Assembly: GCF_000376445.1 (NCBI RefSeq)
Contig: NZ_AQXI01000004.1
Coordinates: 62,001-126,000 of the forward strand
Direction of reading: 5' to 3'
DNA: 64,000 nt
DNA from: Haladaptatus paucihalophilus DX253
GTDB taxonomy: Archaea; Halobacteriota; Halobacteria; Halobacteriales; Haladaptataceae
This document shows, piece by piece, positions 8,658-17,237 of the stretch. Within the stretch, counting starts at the first letter, position 1, and each line of letters begins with the position of its first letter. A model generated the notes under the pieces. It did no database searches and was not told the DNA's origin. It saw only the letters and a program-made list of their open reading frames with translations. The position numbers and the translations under genes were made by a program.

Positions 8658-9728
8658 CTATGCGAGGTTGAGGACGTCGTTGATGTTGACTGCCCACTTG
8701 TTCTTCGAGAGCTGCTTGAGCGCCGGCATTCCAGCGTTTACGAAAGCCTCACGGTCCACCTTATCCGCTGGAACGACGGTGGTGCCTTTCTGCTTGGCTT
8801 CCTCGTAGAGACTCGACTCATTGCTCTTGATCTGGTCGGTCATCTTTTCCACGGCGTCACTTGCGGTCGATGTAACGAGGTCGCGGTTGTCGTCACTGAG
8901 CCCTTTCATGAACTCCTGATTATAGAGGAAGTGCTTCGTACCGAGTAAATGATTTGTAACGCTGAAGTGGGACTGAACCTCGTAGAGGCTGACCGAAAGG
9001 AACTGCGAGATGGGGCCTTCGGAGGCATCGACGACACCCGTTTGGAGTGCCGAATAGAGTTCGTCGTACGCAACCGGAGTGACATCCGCTCCGATTTCGC
9101 CCCAGACTTTGGTCCACGTGTCGTACTGTGGAAGACGAAGCTTCATGCCCTGTACGTCTTTCGGGGTCTTCACCGTGGAATTACTAGTGAAGCCACGATT
9201 GCCAACATAGAACGCATCACCCAGTTGGACGCCGTTCTTTTTGAGAATCCCGTTCAGACCGTCGTCCGGCTTCAGGTACTTGTCCGTGACCGCCCGGTAG
9301 TGGTCCATATCTTTGATAACGAATGGGTCACCAGCAAAGGAATACTTGGACGCCCACCGCTGTGCGAGGGCAGTCGGACTCTCGTGGAGGATATCGACAG
9401 TCCCACTCTCGAGAGCGTCGAGGTTGTCCTCTGTCCCGCCGAGTGAGCCAGCCTTCAGGTCGACCGAAATTCTTCCGTCTGATTTCTTCTCGAGGGGCTT
9501 GATGAAGTGTTTCTTGGCGGCCTTCACCGAGACATTCTCCGGTGGCTGAGTCGTAGCGAACGTAATCGTTAGCTTCTCACCGTCCGATTTCGAGTTCGAC
9601 TTCCCGTTGTTATTATTCGAATCATTATTACCAGTACAGCCTGCGAGACCTGCTATCCCGATACTGAGGGCTGCACCGCTCTTTTTTAATAGGCTCCGCC
9701 GAGATTGCGCCGTCTGGTCGCGAACCAT
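8658..9728 (-). CDS. dctP: TRAP transporter solute-binding lipoprotein, DctP
   Basis: The 356-residue extracytoplasmic receptor has a Tat lipoprotein signal: SRRSLLKK, a hydrophobic stretch, then LAGC at residue 31 for lipid anchoring. The Asn/Ser/Lys linker after it is typical of haloarchaeal lipoproteins. The mature domain has DctP features: FATTQPPENVSVKAA, GSLGGTEDNLDALESGTVDI, the substrate-carboxylate region MKLRLPQYDTWTKVWGEIGA and YSALQTGVVDASEGP. It is first in the minus-strand operon. The ligand is likely a carboxylate or sugar acid; the sequence alone does not say which. Confidence 0.92.
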   Translation of the reverse strand: MVRDQTAQSRRSLLKKSGAALSIGIAGLAGCTGNNDSNNNNGKSNSKSDGEKLTITFATTQPPENVSVKAAKKHFIKPLEKKSDGRISVDLKAGSLGGTEDNLDALESGTVDILHESPTALAQRWASKYSFAGDPFVIKDMDHYRAVTDKYLKPDDGLNGILKKNGVQLGDAFYVGNRGFTSNSTVKTPKDVQGMKLRLPQYDTWTKVWGEIGADVTPVAYDELYSALQTGVVDASEGPISQFLSVSLYEVQSHFSVTNHLLGTKHFLYNQEFMKGLSDDNRDLVTSTASDAVEKMTDQIKSNESSLYEEAKQKGTTVVPADKVDREAFVNAGMPALKQLSKNKWAVNINDVLNLA

Positions 9729-9796
9729 ACTACTCCGACCTTACCAATCAATAATAAAAGTTGTGGTGCCCAAGTAAGAACGACACGTCAAATGGG

Positions 9797-10447
9797 TCAG
9801 TTATCCGGCCGCGGATCCCACTCTCGCTCGACGAGAAAGTCGTCGAGTTTCTGCTTCGGGTTTTCGAAGACGTTCGACCCATGGAAGACGAGGACGGTAT
9901 CGAAGTCGTACTGTAGCAGGTCGTAGAGATTGATCTCCGCGGCCTTGTGATCATCGTTGAACAAGGCGGGCGGCGGGAGGAGATAGCCCGCAGGCAATCC
10001 GGCGCGGTCGGCACCGTCGAGCGCATCACCCGAGATGAGGATGTTGCGGTCGCGGAGGAGCAATGCAGACGTCGCCTTCGTGTGGCCGGGTATTTGAATG
10101 ACCTCGATATTTCCGTCGAGGACGTCGCCATCATTGAAACGATGGTCCGGTTCGTAGTCGATTGCTTCGTAGAGTTTGGTTTCGTCATCGGCCGCGAGGA
10201 ACTCCGGTTCGAACGCCTCCATGACAGACGGGAGGCCGCCGTGGTGCCCGTGGTCACCGTGGGTAAGGATCACACGATCTATCGTTCCAAATTCTTCACG
10301 AATCGTCTCGACGAGTTCCTCACCGTTCTCGTCGAACCCGGTGTCGATGAGAGTCGTCTTACCCTCGGGGACGTCCTCGAGGATGTACACTCGGACATGT
10401 TCGAACTGTACCTTGTAGATGCCGTCAGTTACCTCTTCAGCAGTCAT
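9797..10447 (-). CDS. MBL-fold metallo-hydrolase
   Basis: The 216-residue metallo-beta-lactamase-fold protein starts at MTAEEVTDGIYKVQF; the longer ORF is rejected as a shadow. Metal-site segments are LIDTGFDENGEE, THGDHGHHGG, PGHTKATSALLL, SGDALDG and a final VFHGSN. The THxHxDH motif is altered: position two is Asp, as in many MBL families, but the invariant Asp is Gly. It lies next to a TRAP operon and sugar-dehydrogenase genes, so a lactonase-type role is a reasonable guess. The chemistry cannot be read from sequence. Confidence 0.85.
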   Translation of the reverse strand: MTAEEVTDGIYKVQFEHVRVYILEDVPEGKTTLIDTGFDENGEELVETIREEFGTIDRVILTHGDHGHHGGLPSVMEAFEPEFLAADDETKLYEAIDYEPDHRFNDGDVLDGNIEVIQIPGHTKATSALLLRDRNILISGDALDGADRAGLPAGYLLPPPALFNDDHKAAEINLYDLLQYDFDTVLVFHGSNVFENPKQKLDDFLVEREWDPRPDN

Positions 10448-10621
10448 TCCGGTGGAATAGTCGAGCAGCGTATTGGATAAATCTACCGAAAAACAGGGTA
10501 CAACGCCTATCCTTAGGCGATCTGCTGCGCACACGAAACTATCTAACCGATGCCGAGGCTGGATTTCAACATAGTCGAAGTTTTCGGAGGCCTTATCACG
10601 ACGCTCTTCCTTTGAGAAAGT
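10448..10621. promoter_or_regulatory. Divergent control region between MBL hydrolase and IclR regulator
   Basis: The region separates the minus-strand hydrolase from the plus-strand iclR gene. It holds two short inverted repeats, ttccggtggaa at 10448-10458 and gcctatccttaggc at 10508-10521, either of which could be an IclR operator. This is inference from position and symmetry only. Confidence 0.35.
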
Positions 10622-11395
10622 ATGACACGGGAGAACGACGACGGGCCTCGGAGGCTGAAAAGCGTCAAGCAGGCCTTCGATATGATCGAATATCTGCGGA
10701 CAGATGGGCCAGCGACGCTCTCGGACGTCGCGCAGGCGCTGGATATGCCGATGAGCACGGCGCACATTCACCTAGCAACACTCGTGGATAGCGGCTACGT
10801 GGTGAAGTCGGATGGCAAGTATCAGTGTAGTCTTCTCTTTCTCAGGACCGGCGGGGAACTCCGTGATGAGATGCCACTCTTCCAGGCGGCAAAGAACGAA
10901 GTCGACGATCTCCAAGAGAAACTCGGCGAAATAGCCAACCTCGCGACTATCGAGAATGGATATATGGTGCAACTGTACAAGTCCGAGAACGCTGAGTCGA
11001 TCGACGACAACGCTCCGCTCGGTGATCATTTCTATATGCACACGACGGCGACGGGGAAGTCGATGCTTGCTCATCTTCCTCAAGAGGAACGTGAAGATAT
11101 TCTCGAACGTCGTGGACTCCCGCGGTCGACGGAGGGAACCATCGATGACCACGAGGAGTTGATGGCCGATCTTGAGACGATCCGTGAACGGGGATACTCC
11201 ATCAATCGCGGCGAGCACTTCGGCGGTGTCTGTGCGGCAGCCGTTCCAATAATGTCGAAGAATCACTCGGTACTTGGTGCTATCAGCCTCAGTGGGCCGA
11301 TTAGCCGAATGAGCGACGAGCGAATTGAAGACGAGATTGCGCCCGAACTGTTCGATAAGAAGAACATCATCGAGCTAAAACTCAAGCAGTATTAG
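10622..11395 (+). CDS. IclR-family transcriptional regulator
   Basis: The protein has 257 residues. The N-terminal winged helix-turn-helix covers RLKSVKQAFDMIEYLRTDG and DVAQALDMPMSTAHIHLATL; the C-terminal IclR effector domain covers NLATIENGYMVQLYKSEN, MHTTATGKSMLAHL and INRGEHFGGVCAAAVPI. IclR proteins usually bind a small carboxylate or its lactone and control the neighbouring catabolic operon. Here the gene sits between dctQM/dctP-MBL on one strand and SDR-ADH-aldolase on the other, so it is the likely switch for the island. Confidence 0.93.
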   Translation: MTRENDDGPRRLKSVKQAFDMIEYLRTDGPATLSDVAQALDMPMSTAHIHLATLVDSGYVVKSDGKYQCSLLFLRTGGELRDEMPLFQAAKNEVDDLQEKLGEIANLATIENGYMVQLYKSENAESIDDNAPLGDHFYMHTTATGKSMLAHLPQEEREDILERRGLPRSTEGTIDDHEELMADLETIRERGYSINRGEHFGGVCAAAVPIMSKNHSVLGAISLSGPISRMSDERIEDEIAPELFDKKNIIELKLKQY

Positions 11396-11654
11396 CTCAC
11401 CACCGTCTAGGATTACAAACATAGTTGTGTAATGGATATCCGGGCTTGTCTTTACACTGATACCACTGTCACGGTAAGGATCTCTCGGTAGCGTAGTTCA
11501 ATAATATTGAAGATCTGAATCGACCTATCAATGGAGTAGGGTCTTTCGAATAGACACAGAAAGACTGTTAGAGAGGAATATGCCCGTGTTGTGAAACGCA
11601 GCTCTAGAAGGGCGACAAAAAGATATTTAACGCTACTTGTACATCTCCCTATCG

Positions 11655-12569
11655 ATGAGTACGCAACGAGTTCTAGTCACCGGACCGTACGGTGAGGCCG
11701 GGGAGGCGATTATGAGCTACCTCCTCGAAAAGGAGGACTATGAGTTCACCTTCCTCGACCAGAACGACCACCCAGAGTACGACACGCACGTCGCTGACAT
11801 CTCTGACTACGAGGCGATCCGACCCGCGTTCGATGATCAAGATGCCGTAATCCATCTTGCTGCCCAATCAGACGCAGGCGCCGACTTTGAAGGAATCATC
11901 GAGCCAAATATCGTCGGCACCTACAACGTCTTGCAAGCGATGAAAGAAGCTGATGTTCCAAAGCTCGTCTTCGCCTCTTCACAGCGCGCGATGGGGCTCT
12001 ACGAGGAGGAACACGAACCCGCACTCTACGAAGAGGACTACCCGAGCGAGTACGATCCGCTCCGACTCACCCACGAAACCCTCCCGAAGCCGGATGGTTA
12101 CTACGGTGCATCGAAGGTGTTCGGCGAACACATCTGTCAGATTCACGCCCGTCGGGGTGGTTCACCCGAACAGGTTTACGCACTTCGAATCTCCAGCGTA
12201 CGTACGGAGGCTTACGACCATCCGTACGGGGATGCCGAACGTGGCGTCGAACGGGGAGATGAGGATACGGTAGAGGAAGGGGAGGTCTGGGACCAGTCTC
12301 AGACCGGCTCTTGGGAGCGTGGGAGCAAGGAGTACGAGCAAATGGTGAAGCGACTGAAAGCGACTTGGACCTCCCAGCGTGATTTCGCACATCTCCTTGA
12401 ATGCTGCCTACAGGACGACACAGTGACGTATGACACGTTCTACGCAGTCAGTGACAACGCCGCCCGCTGGTTCGGCACCGAACACGCGAAGGCAGTCCTC
12501 GGCTACGAACCTCAGGACGATGCGTCCGAATGGGACAGCCCACCGAACACAATCCAGACCCCAAACTAA
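11655..12569 (+). CDS. NAD-dependent extended SDR, sugar or uronate dehydrogenase-like
   Basis: The 304-residue protein has the Rossmann loop GPYGEAGEAI at its start, the 'DAVIHLAAQSDAG' strand, FASSQRAMG in place of the catalytic Ser segment, and the YYGASK catalytic Tyr-Lys pair. The general arrangement resembles haloarchaeal glucose-6-phosphate dehydrogenase (Azf) and uronate dehydrogenases rather than true epimerases. An extra acidic insertion (about residues 195-220) is unusual. ATG 11655 is preferred over the TTG at 11637. A TATA-like atatttaac lies at about 11623. The stop is followed directly by the next ATG, so it is co-transcribed with the alcohol dehydrogenase. Confidence 0.82.
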   Translation: MSTQRVLVTGPYGEAGEAIMSYLLEKEDYEFTFLDQNDHPEYDTHVADISDYEAIRPAFDDQDAVIHLAAQSDAGADFEGIIEPNIVGTYNVLQAMKEADVPKLVFASSQRAMGLYEEEHEPALYEEDYPSEYDPLRLTHETLPKPDGYYGASKVFGEHICQIHARRGGSPEQVYALRISSVRTEAYDHPYGDAERGVERGDEDTVEEGEVWDQSQTGSWERGSKEYEQMVKRLKATWTSQRDFAHLLECCLQDDTVTYDTFYAVSDNAARWFGTEHAKAVLGYEPQDDASEWDSPPNTIQTPN

Positions 12570-12605
12570 ATGGAACCCCAATCCAGCAAACCGGTAGGTG
12601 AGACG

Positions 12606-13634
12606 ATGAAAGCCATCGTTCAGACTGGTCGTGAAGAGGTGGAAGTCCAAGAAGTAAAACGGCAGAGTCCAAGCGCCGACGAGGTTTTAGTTCGCGTCAA
12701 GTACGCTGGCGTCTGTGGCAGCGACGTCCACGCATATCTACAAATGGATGGCTTCGAGTGGGTGAAGATGCCGCGCGTGATGGGACACGAGTACGCGGGT
12801 ACGGTCGTCGAAACCGGCGAGAATGTCACCCGTTTTTCGGTCGGTGAGACGGTGGTCGAAATCCCGATCCATCCCTGTGGAGAGTGTCACCAGTGCGAGA
12901 TTGGTGAGGAGAACGTCTGTCAGAATACGACGCTCGTCGGGATGGAGACCGACGGTGCTTACTCGGAGTACACGACTGTCGACGCGAACCAGCTCATCGC
13001 GATTCCCGATGCGATTGAAACACGCCACGCAGCAGTTACAGAGCCCCTCGCGATTGCAGCGCGAGCAGCCTATGAGCGGGCGGACGTTACTCCTGGAGAT
13101 TCCATCCTCGTCCAAGGACCAGGGCCGATCGGTATGCTGATCGCCGCTCTGCTCGACTCACTTGGAGCACATGTTATCGTCTCCGGACTCGGAAAAGATA
13201 CGAAATACCGTCTACCGCTCGCCAAAGAACTCGGGATAGAGACCGTCGATATCAGCGAGACGGACCTTGGTGAGTACATTGAGAGGGAGACCGATAGTAT
13301 TGGCGTCGACACCGTGTTCGACACGACCGGCCACAAAAGTGGGGTTGAGACAGCTGTCGACTACGCGCGAAAAGGCGGTGAGGTAATTGTCGTCGGCCTC
13401 CCCGGGGAGTCGAGTGAATTGTTTTTCTCACCGATCGTCCGCGGTGAACTTGATATCAAGACCTCCTACGGAGCGACTCGGGAGAATTACAAGCAGGCGG
13501 TGAACGTGCTTGAGGTCGGTGCTATCGACGTGGAAACTATCATCGACACCAGTTACGAAAGCGACGGGCCTGCGTCAGCGTTCGAGGACTTCCTTGCTGG
13601 ACAAACCTGCAAGCCGATGTTCTCGTTCCAATAG
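12606..13634 (+). CDS. Zinc-dependent alcohol/sorbitol-type dehydrogenase (MDR)
   Basis: The 342-residue medium-chain dehydrogenase has catalytic-zinc residues in AGVCGSDVH and GHEYAG. The structural-zinc lobe CGECHQCEIGEENVC is followed by the NAD-binding turn VQGPGPIGML and the phosphate region TVFDTTGHKSGVE. It most resembles threonine/sorbitol-type dehydrogenases that oxidise a secondary alcohol of a polyol or sugar acid. An ATG at 12570 abuts the upstream stop, but family alignment (MKAIVQTG) and a ggtgag motif favour 12606. It follows the SDR gene with almost no spacing. Confidence 0.88.
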   Translation: MKAIVQTGREEVEVQEVKRQSPSADEVLVRVKYAGVCGSDVHAYLQMDGFEWVKMPRVMGHEYAGTVVETGENVTRFSVGETVVEIPIHPCGECHQCEIGEENVCQNTTLVGMETDGAYSEYTTVDANQLIAIPDAIETRHAAVTEPLAIAARAAYERADVTPGDSILVQGPGPIGMLIAALLDSLGAHVIVSGLGKDTKYRLPLAKELGIETVDISETDLGEYIERETDSIGVDTVFDTTGHKSGVETAVDYARKGGEVIVVGLPGESSELFFSPIVRGELDIKTSYGATRENYKQAVNVLEVGAIDVETIIDTSYESDGPASAFEDFLAGQTCKPMFSFQ

Positions 13635-13847
13635 TCAGATGGATCACCGACCGCTTTGGAATGCTCATTCGTGTTCTGCCACATCGAAGACGACCTTTGC
13701 CGATCCACATACAACCACTTCTGTAAGGCCAATAGACAGAATTCTAGGATAGTGTATTGGCTCATTCTCGGCTGTAAATAGCAATATAGGGTCAGTTACG
13801 GATGATGGGTCACAAAGACCGATAGTTTAAGGTACGGCAATTACATT

Positions 13848-14546
13848 GTGAGAAGTGTGCATACCGTAGAGCCAGAGATCGAACGACCTGATAGTGAAGT
13901 CGTTGAAGGTTTCGAGGGAATTCCCAGCTCTGTTGCGTCGGACGTGACGGGGAACGTGCGCTTCGCGATGGACTCCGGCATCAAGCCAGTATACGACGGA
14001 GCAACACTCGTGGGGACTGCAGTGACAGTAAAGGCAGAGCCAGGTGACAACCTCATCATCCACAAAGCGATCACGATGGCGGAACCAGGCGACGTACTCG
14101 TCATCGATGCAAATGGCTACGTCGAAACTGCCCACCTCGGCGAACTCATGTGCGCCTCTTGTAAGGCGAACGACCTCGCCGGCATCATCATCGACGGTGC
14201 GATCCGCGATAGCGCAGACATCAAGGAGATGGAGTTTCCCGTGTACGCTCGGGGGATCCACCCACAGGGTCCGCTGAAGCAGAGCCCTGGGTCGATTAAT
14301 GTTACCATAACATGTGGTAAAGTGTCAGTCGATCCTGGAGATATCATCGTCGGTGACGATGACGGTATTACGGTTGTTCCCGGTGAAAATGCAGAGAAAG
14401 TACTCAAAGACGCTCGTGAGAAATTTGCCGCCGAAGGTGACACACGTGAACTCGTCGAGGATGGTGCGTACCTCTACGAAGCTAAAGGATACAACAAGCT
14501 ATACGAGGATATGGACGTCGTCGGCCCCGAAGATTCCGTCCAATAA
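13848..14546 (+). CDS. RraA-like / HMG-type aldolase or oxaloacetate decarboxylase
   Basis: The 232-residue protein carries the full RraA-like signature: GDNLIIHKAITMAEPGDVLV, HLGELMCASCKANDLAGIII, then the DGAIRDS metal/carboxylate motif and 'YARGIHPQGPLKQ'. In bacteria this family includes 4-hydroxy-4-methyl-2-oxoglutarate aldolase, which cleaves a pyruvate-releasing aldol, and RNase E inhibitor RraA; the former suits a catabolic island. The start is uncertain: GTG at 13848 or GTG at 13857. A tttaag element at about 13826 fits a leaderless start. It is 213 bases downstream of the dehydrogenase. Confidence 0.85.
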   Translation: MRSVHTVEPEIERPDSEVVEGFEGIPSSVASDVTGNVRFAMDSGIKPVYDGATLVGTAVTVKAEPGDNLIIHKAITMAEPGDVLVIDANGYVETAHLGELMCASCKANDLAGIIIDGAIRDSADIKEMEFPVYARGIHPQGPLKQSPGSINVTITCGKVSVDPGDIIVGDDDGITVVPGENAEKVLKDAREKFAAEGDTRELVEDGAYLYEAKGYNKLYEDMDVVGPEDSVQ

Positions 14547-15719
14547 CACTTCAAACCGGTGTACAGGGTTGGTTGAGGAAACCAGTACCACGACCGATCT
14601 GGAGATTGAGCCGGACACTCGCTTGAGTTGGGTGACTCATCGAATATGTGGGCGGCGATAGTCTCATCTTAGGCGTCGATATACGTGCTGCTCACGTACT
14701 CGATTAACTCTCCTTCTGTCGAAACATATGTGCCGAAACGACCGAGTCCTTTTCCATTCTGTGTCAACGATCCTCTGATATGGATGGGACTCTTTTAGAG
14801 CCCTCGAAAAGCAGCTCAAGGATACAAACGCACGACGAAGACAACGAATTGCAGATCAACGTTGAACCCATCCACCGAGAAAAACGCTAGTCGGAAAAAT
14901 TAACAGCAGTCCTCAAGGAACGCGCTTTCCCTTCTCTAGATTCTGCAGGGGTCACAGCGCAAGTAGACGTAGTGGTGATCGCCGGGTCGGCCAGTTGGAG
15001 CGCGTGATGTGGACCGAAGATTCGGTTGGAGCGTTGTCATTATGCTCCCACCGTCCAAGTTATTCGCCGCGAGGTGGATGCAACCGGTATCAGCGTGACA
15101 GAGTCAGCGTGTTTCGAGACTTCGTGGTTGCCGTATTCGTAGTTCTCATCATAGTCGCTCCCCCGAAAACGCTTCCGACAAGTCTCGCACATAGATTTAG
15201 TTGGTATCCCCGTACCCGTCCACTTCCGCTTAGTATAATATGCGGCAGTGTCCGAGTTGCCACCGATTTCAGTGTAATCCAGAGCTTGAGGCCCCATACC
15301 TGTCGAAATTGATTATTTTGAACTTCATAAATCGTATAACGATTTATTAAATCTGGGGACTGGAAGATGAGATTACATAGGCGATAAGCACCCCGGAATG
15401 CACGAATTCAACAGGGTCAAAACCGCGTTCGCCGTCATAATCGGCGCATGCTCGTCTCGCTAGTCAACTCAACCCGGACGAGTAAGTCGACCGTGCGCCA
15501 GATCGAGAACGTCAAACAGGAAAGGCGAAGTAGAAGGATTGCAAGACCGAGTTCTCGTGTGTCAGTCACGCGTTCGAGCAGACCCACGTCGGTGAGTCGG
15601 TTCGAGGACGGAACGTAAGGAGAGACCGTTTCGAATCCAACATGGGTCGTACACTACCACATGTACGCTTACAAGCGATCTAGAAGAAAAATATTTAAAA
15701 TTTACATATTGTCGTAGTC
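14547..15719. other. Degraded intergenic stretch
   Basis: Apart from one possible small ORF (15040-15297), nothing intact is present. A minus-strand segment at 14669-14765 reads as a plausible C-terminus (GKGLGRFGTYVSTEGELIEY, ending YIDA) without a start. The plus strand at 15455-15680 gives broken coding-like sequence (LASQLNPDE, HAFEQTHVGESV) with several stops. These look like relics of at least two genes removed near the IS6 insertion at 15720. Confidence 0.4.
15040..15297 (-). CDS. Possible small zinc-ribbon protein
   Basis: The 85-codon frame contains GGNSDTAAYYTKRKWTGTG and a CETC knuckle, and is richer in Asp/Glu/Asn than a shadow frame. Only one CxxC is present; the first half of the expected ribbon reads 'EIGG', so the zinc site may be broken. 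A tttatg element at about 15330 could drive a leaderless message. I do not recognise a named family. It could equally be a relic. Confidence 0.3.
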   Translation of the reverse strand: MGPQALDYTEIGGNSDTAAYYTKRKWTGTGIPTKSMCETCRKRFRGSDYDENYEYGNHEVSKHADSVTLIPVASTSRRITWTVGA

Positions 15720-15764
15720 GGCACTGTCTAGATAAGGACGAGCTGGTTGAAGAGTTAGTGACAC

Positions 15765-16520
15765 ATGCTACTCTCAAACCTGCTCAAAAAGAGTTTAGAG
15801 ACGGCTACACTTGAATGCTGGGAGCGTAAGCGGACGAGACGCGGAGCGTCTCGTTCGCATACCAGAGATCTCCGATTTTTGGGGGCATTGACGAATCGCA
15901 AAGCGATTCGTTCGCCAACCAGAAGTCAAAGGCTTCTGGTGACGCCCGTCAGAGCGTTCGCCGTCCGGCTCCATACGACCGGTTGTTCACTCAGAGAAAC
16001 AAAAGCTATTCTTGCACTTATCGACGTAAATCGATCGCATCAAGCGATTTTTCAATGTATTTATCGGATATATTATATAGTTTCCGACCCGCCGTCGGCA
16101 TCGCCGACGCGGGTCGCGGTCGACGAAACCGCTGTCAAATTCAACGGCAGCCAGTCTTGGGCATACGCTGCAATAGATACCGAAACAAAACTGTTGCTCG
16201 ATGTCAAAGTGTTTGATCGGCATGGGACTGATCAAGCGGCTGCGTTTCTGTCTGGAATGGCCGAGAAACACAATCTCTCTAACTCTGTGTTTCTCGTTGA
16301 TGGCTACGGTTATCGGACTGCCCTCTTTCGAATTGGGTTGAGCGGTCACCTTGACTATACCGAGCGAAATCTCATCGAAAAATGGTTTCACACGCTCAAA
16401 CAGCGCAATGACCGATTTCATACGTCGTGGACGGGCAGTCGGCTGAGCGTCCAGCAGTGTCTTGAACAGCTTGTACATTACTATGGCTGTCAGAGATTAC
16501 ACCAATCGCTCGACAATTGA
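15765..16520 (+). CDS. IS6-family transposase with in-frame insertion
   Basis: This 251-residue DDE transposase has catalytic residues in RVAVDETAVKF (D), FLVDGYGYRTALF (D) and ERNLIEKWFHTL (E), followed by the YYGCQRLHQSLDN tail. The usual family N-terminus runs directly from an 'ECWERxRT' segment into 'TPVRAFAVRLH'. Here about 38 Arg/Ser-rich residues intervene, encoded by three hairpins. The frame is intact, so the protein may still be made, but activity is uncertain because the insertion disrupts the N-terminal region. Confidence 0.85.
   Translation: MLLSNLLKKSLETATLECWERKRTRRGASRSHTRDLRFLGALTNRKAIRSPTRSQRLLVTPVRAFAVRLHTTGCSLRETKAILALIDVNRSHQAIFQCIYRIYYIVSDPPSASPTRVAVDETAVKFNGSQSWAYAAIDTETKLLLDVKVFDRHGTDQAAAFLSGMAEKHNLSNSVFLVDGYGYRTALFRIGLSGHLDYTERNLIEKWFHTLKQRNDRFHTSWTGSRLSVQQCLEQLVHYYGCQRLHQSLDN
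15834..15940 (+). repeat. Cluster of three short hairpins inside the IS6 transposase
   Basis: Two perfect 9-3-9 hairpins (15834-15854, arm acgagacgc, loop gga; 15891-15911, arm acgaatcgc, loop aaa) are followed by a third at 15918-15940 with arm accagaag and loop region tcaaagg. Each begins with AC and ends with GT, and the first two are followed by TTCGC. Similar hairpins recur at 52388-52433. Confidence 0.8.
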
Positions 16521-16555
16521 ACACCTGTGGAGGAGGAGCTAAACTAGACAGTACC

Positions 16556-16811
16556 CCAGCAAACCATGTTTCAACAGACAGTCAGCAACGGTGTAGAGAG
16601 CGTTCTCAACAAGCCAATGTACCAGAATCTCGGAATTGTTTCGGTGCGAACCCAGTACGGTGGCACCGCTCCCATTTCGAACCCCGAAGCAGTCATCATC
16701 ACTGTCAGTGCACCGAATTCATCGTATCGCGCACTCTCACGACAACTTGAGCGCCGAATCGAAGTGTCAACCGGTGATGACGTTCGCGTGGACGTTCAGT
16801 TCTCAGCATGA
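16556..16811 (+). pseudogene. C-terminal fragment of a DUF389-type membrane protein
   Basis: Immediately after the IS6 right end the frame reads VESVLNKPMYQNLGIVSVRT and ends 'RIEVSTGDDVRVDVQFSA'. This matches the pattern of the soluble C-terminal tail of DUF389 proteins such as the intact one at 26044-27327, which ends 'RLTKTTGEEIIVHIEFVRG'. The membrane domain is absent on either side of the IS, so the IS insertion was accompanied by deletion of the 5' part. Confidence 0.55.
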
Positions 16812-17237
16812 CAGCGTTCAAACACCACTATGAGAGGAAGCTGATAACGATATACGCGGTATCCATAGTCCTCGATATCGTGATCCGTCCAGATGGAGGG
16901 GGATCAAGAATCGGTATAGCTGTTTGAACCTCTCGGTCTGTAATGGTATGAAAGAATACAATACTGCTCAAAACTCACCGTGATGGTGTCCATGAGCGTT
17001 CGCTGGTCGGTGAGATTCGAAATCAGAAGTTGCTGTGATAGAGAAAAAGACTGAAACAGTGGTTAGTTCGTCAGTTCTGTTCGTCCTGTTCGCACGTACG
17101 GCCAGCACGGGTATCCGTTGAGGCCGTCACAGTCACTGCCTTCGGTCTTGACATTCGCTTCGCGTTTTATCGACGACTTCCGGAACACGAGAAAGATACA
17201 CGGGAAGAGAACGCTCTCGAATCAGAATCTGTGCATT
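16812..17237. other. Gap holding a SWIM-protein remnant
   Basis: No intact gene is present. At 17063-17160 on the minus strand lies a short C-terminal relic, listed separately. The remainder shows no coding character. Confidence 0.4.
17063..17160 (-). pseudogene. C-terminal relic of a SWIM-type zinc-finger protein
   Basis: Minus-strand reading gives VKTEGSDCDGLNGYPCWPYV, then RTGRTELTN and a stop at 17063. The DCDGLxGFPCWPC...GR.ELPN tail also occurs at 37279-37467 and 54255-54595 in this window. Here the last Cys of the motif has become Tyr, and the upstream protein is missing. Confidence 0.55.

Larger units (their letters stand above)
15720..16555 (+). mobile_element. IS6-family insertion sequence
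   Basis: The element is 836 bp with imperfect terminal inverted repeats: ggcactgtctaga at the left, and the reverse complement of ggtactgtctagtttagct at the right. One transposase fills it. Neighbouring octamers on the two sides do not match, so there is no visible target duplication. Together with the truncated gene at its right edge, this points to a post-insertion deletion or recombination. A decayed relative lies at 2398-2940 in inverse orientation. Confidence 0.85.

Noticed and set aside
14781-15360. tRNA or other structured RNA in the degraded spacer
   Set aside because: No cloverleaf, no CCA-adjacent acceptor stem and no box motifs were seen.
15834-15940. CRISPR array
   Set aside because: Hairpins have different arm sequences and no regular repeat-spacer spacing; no cas genes in the window.
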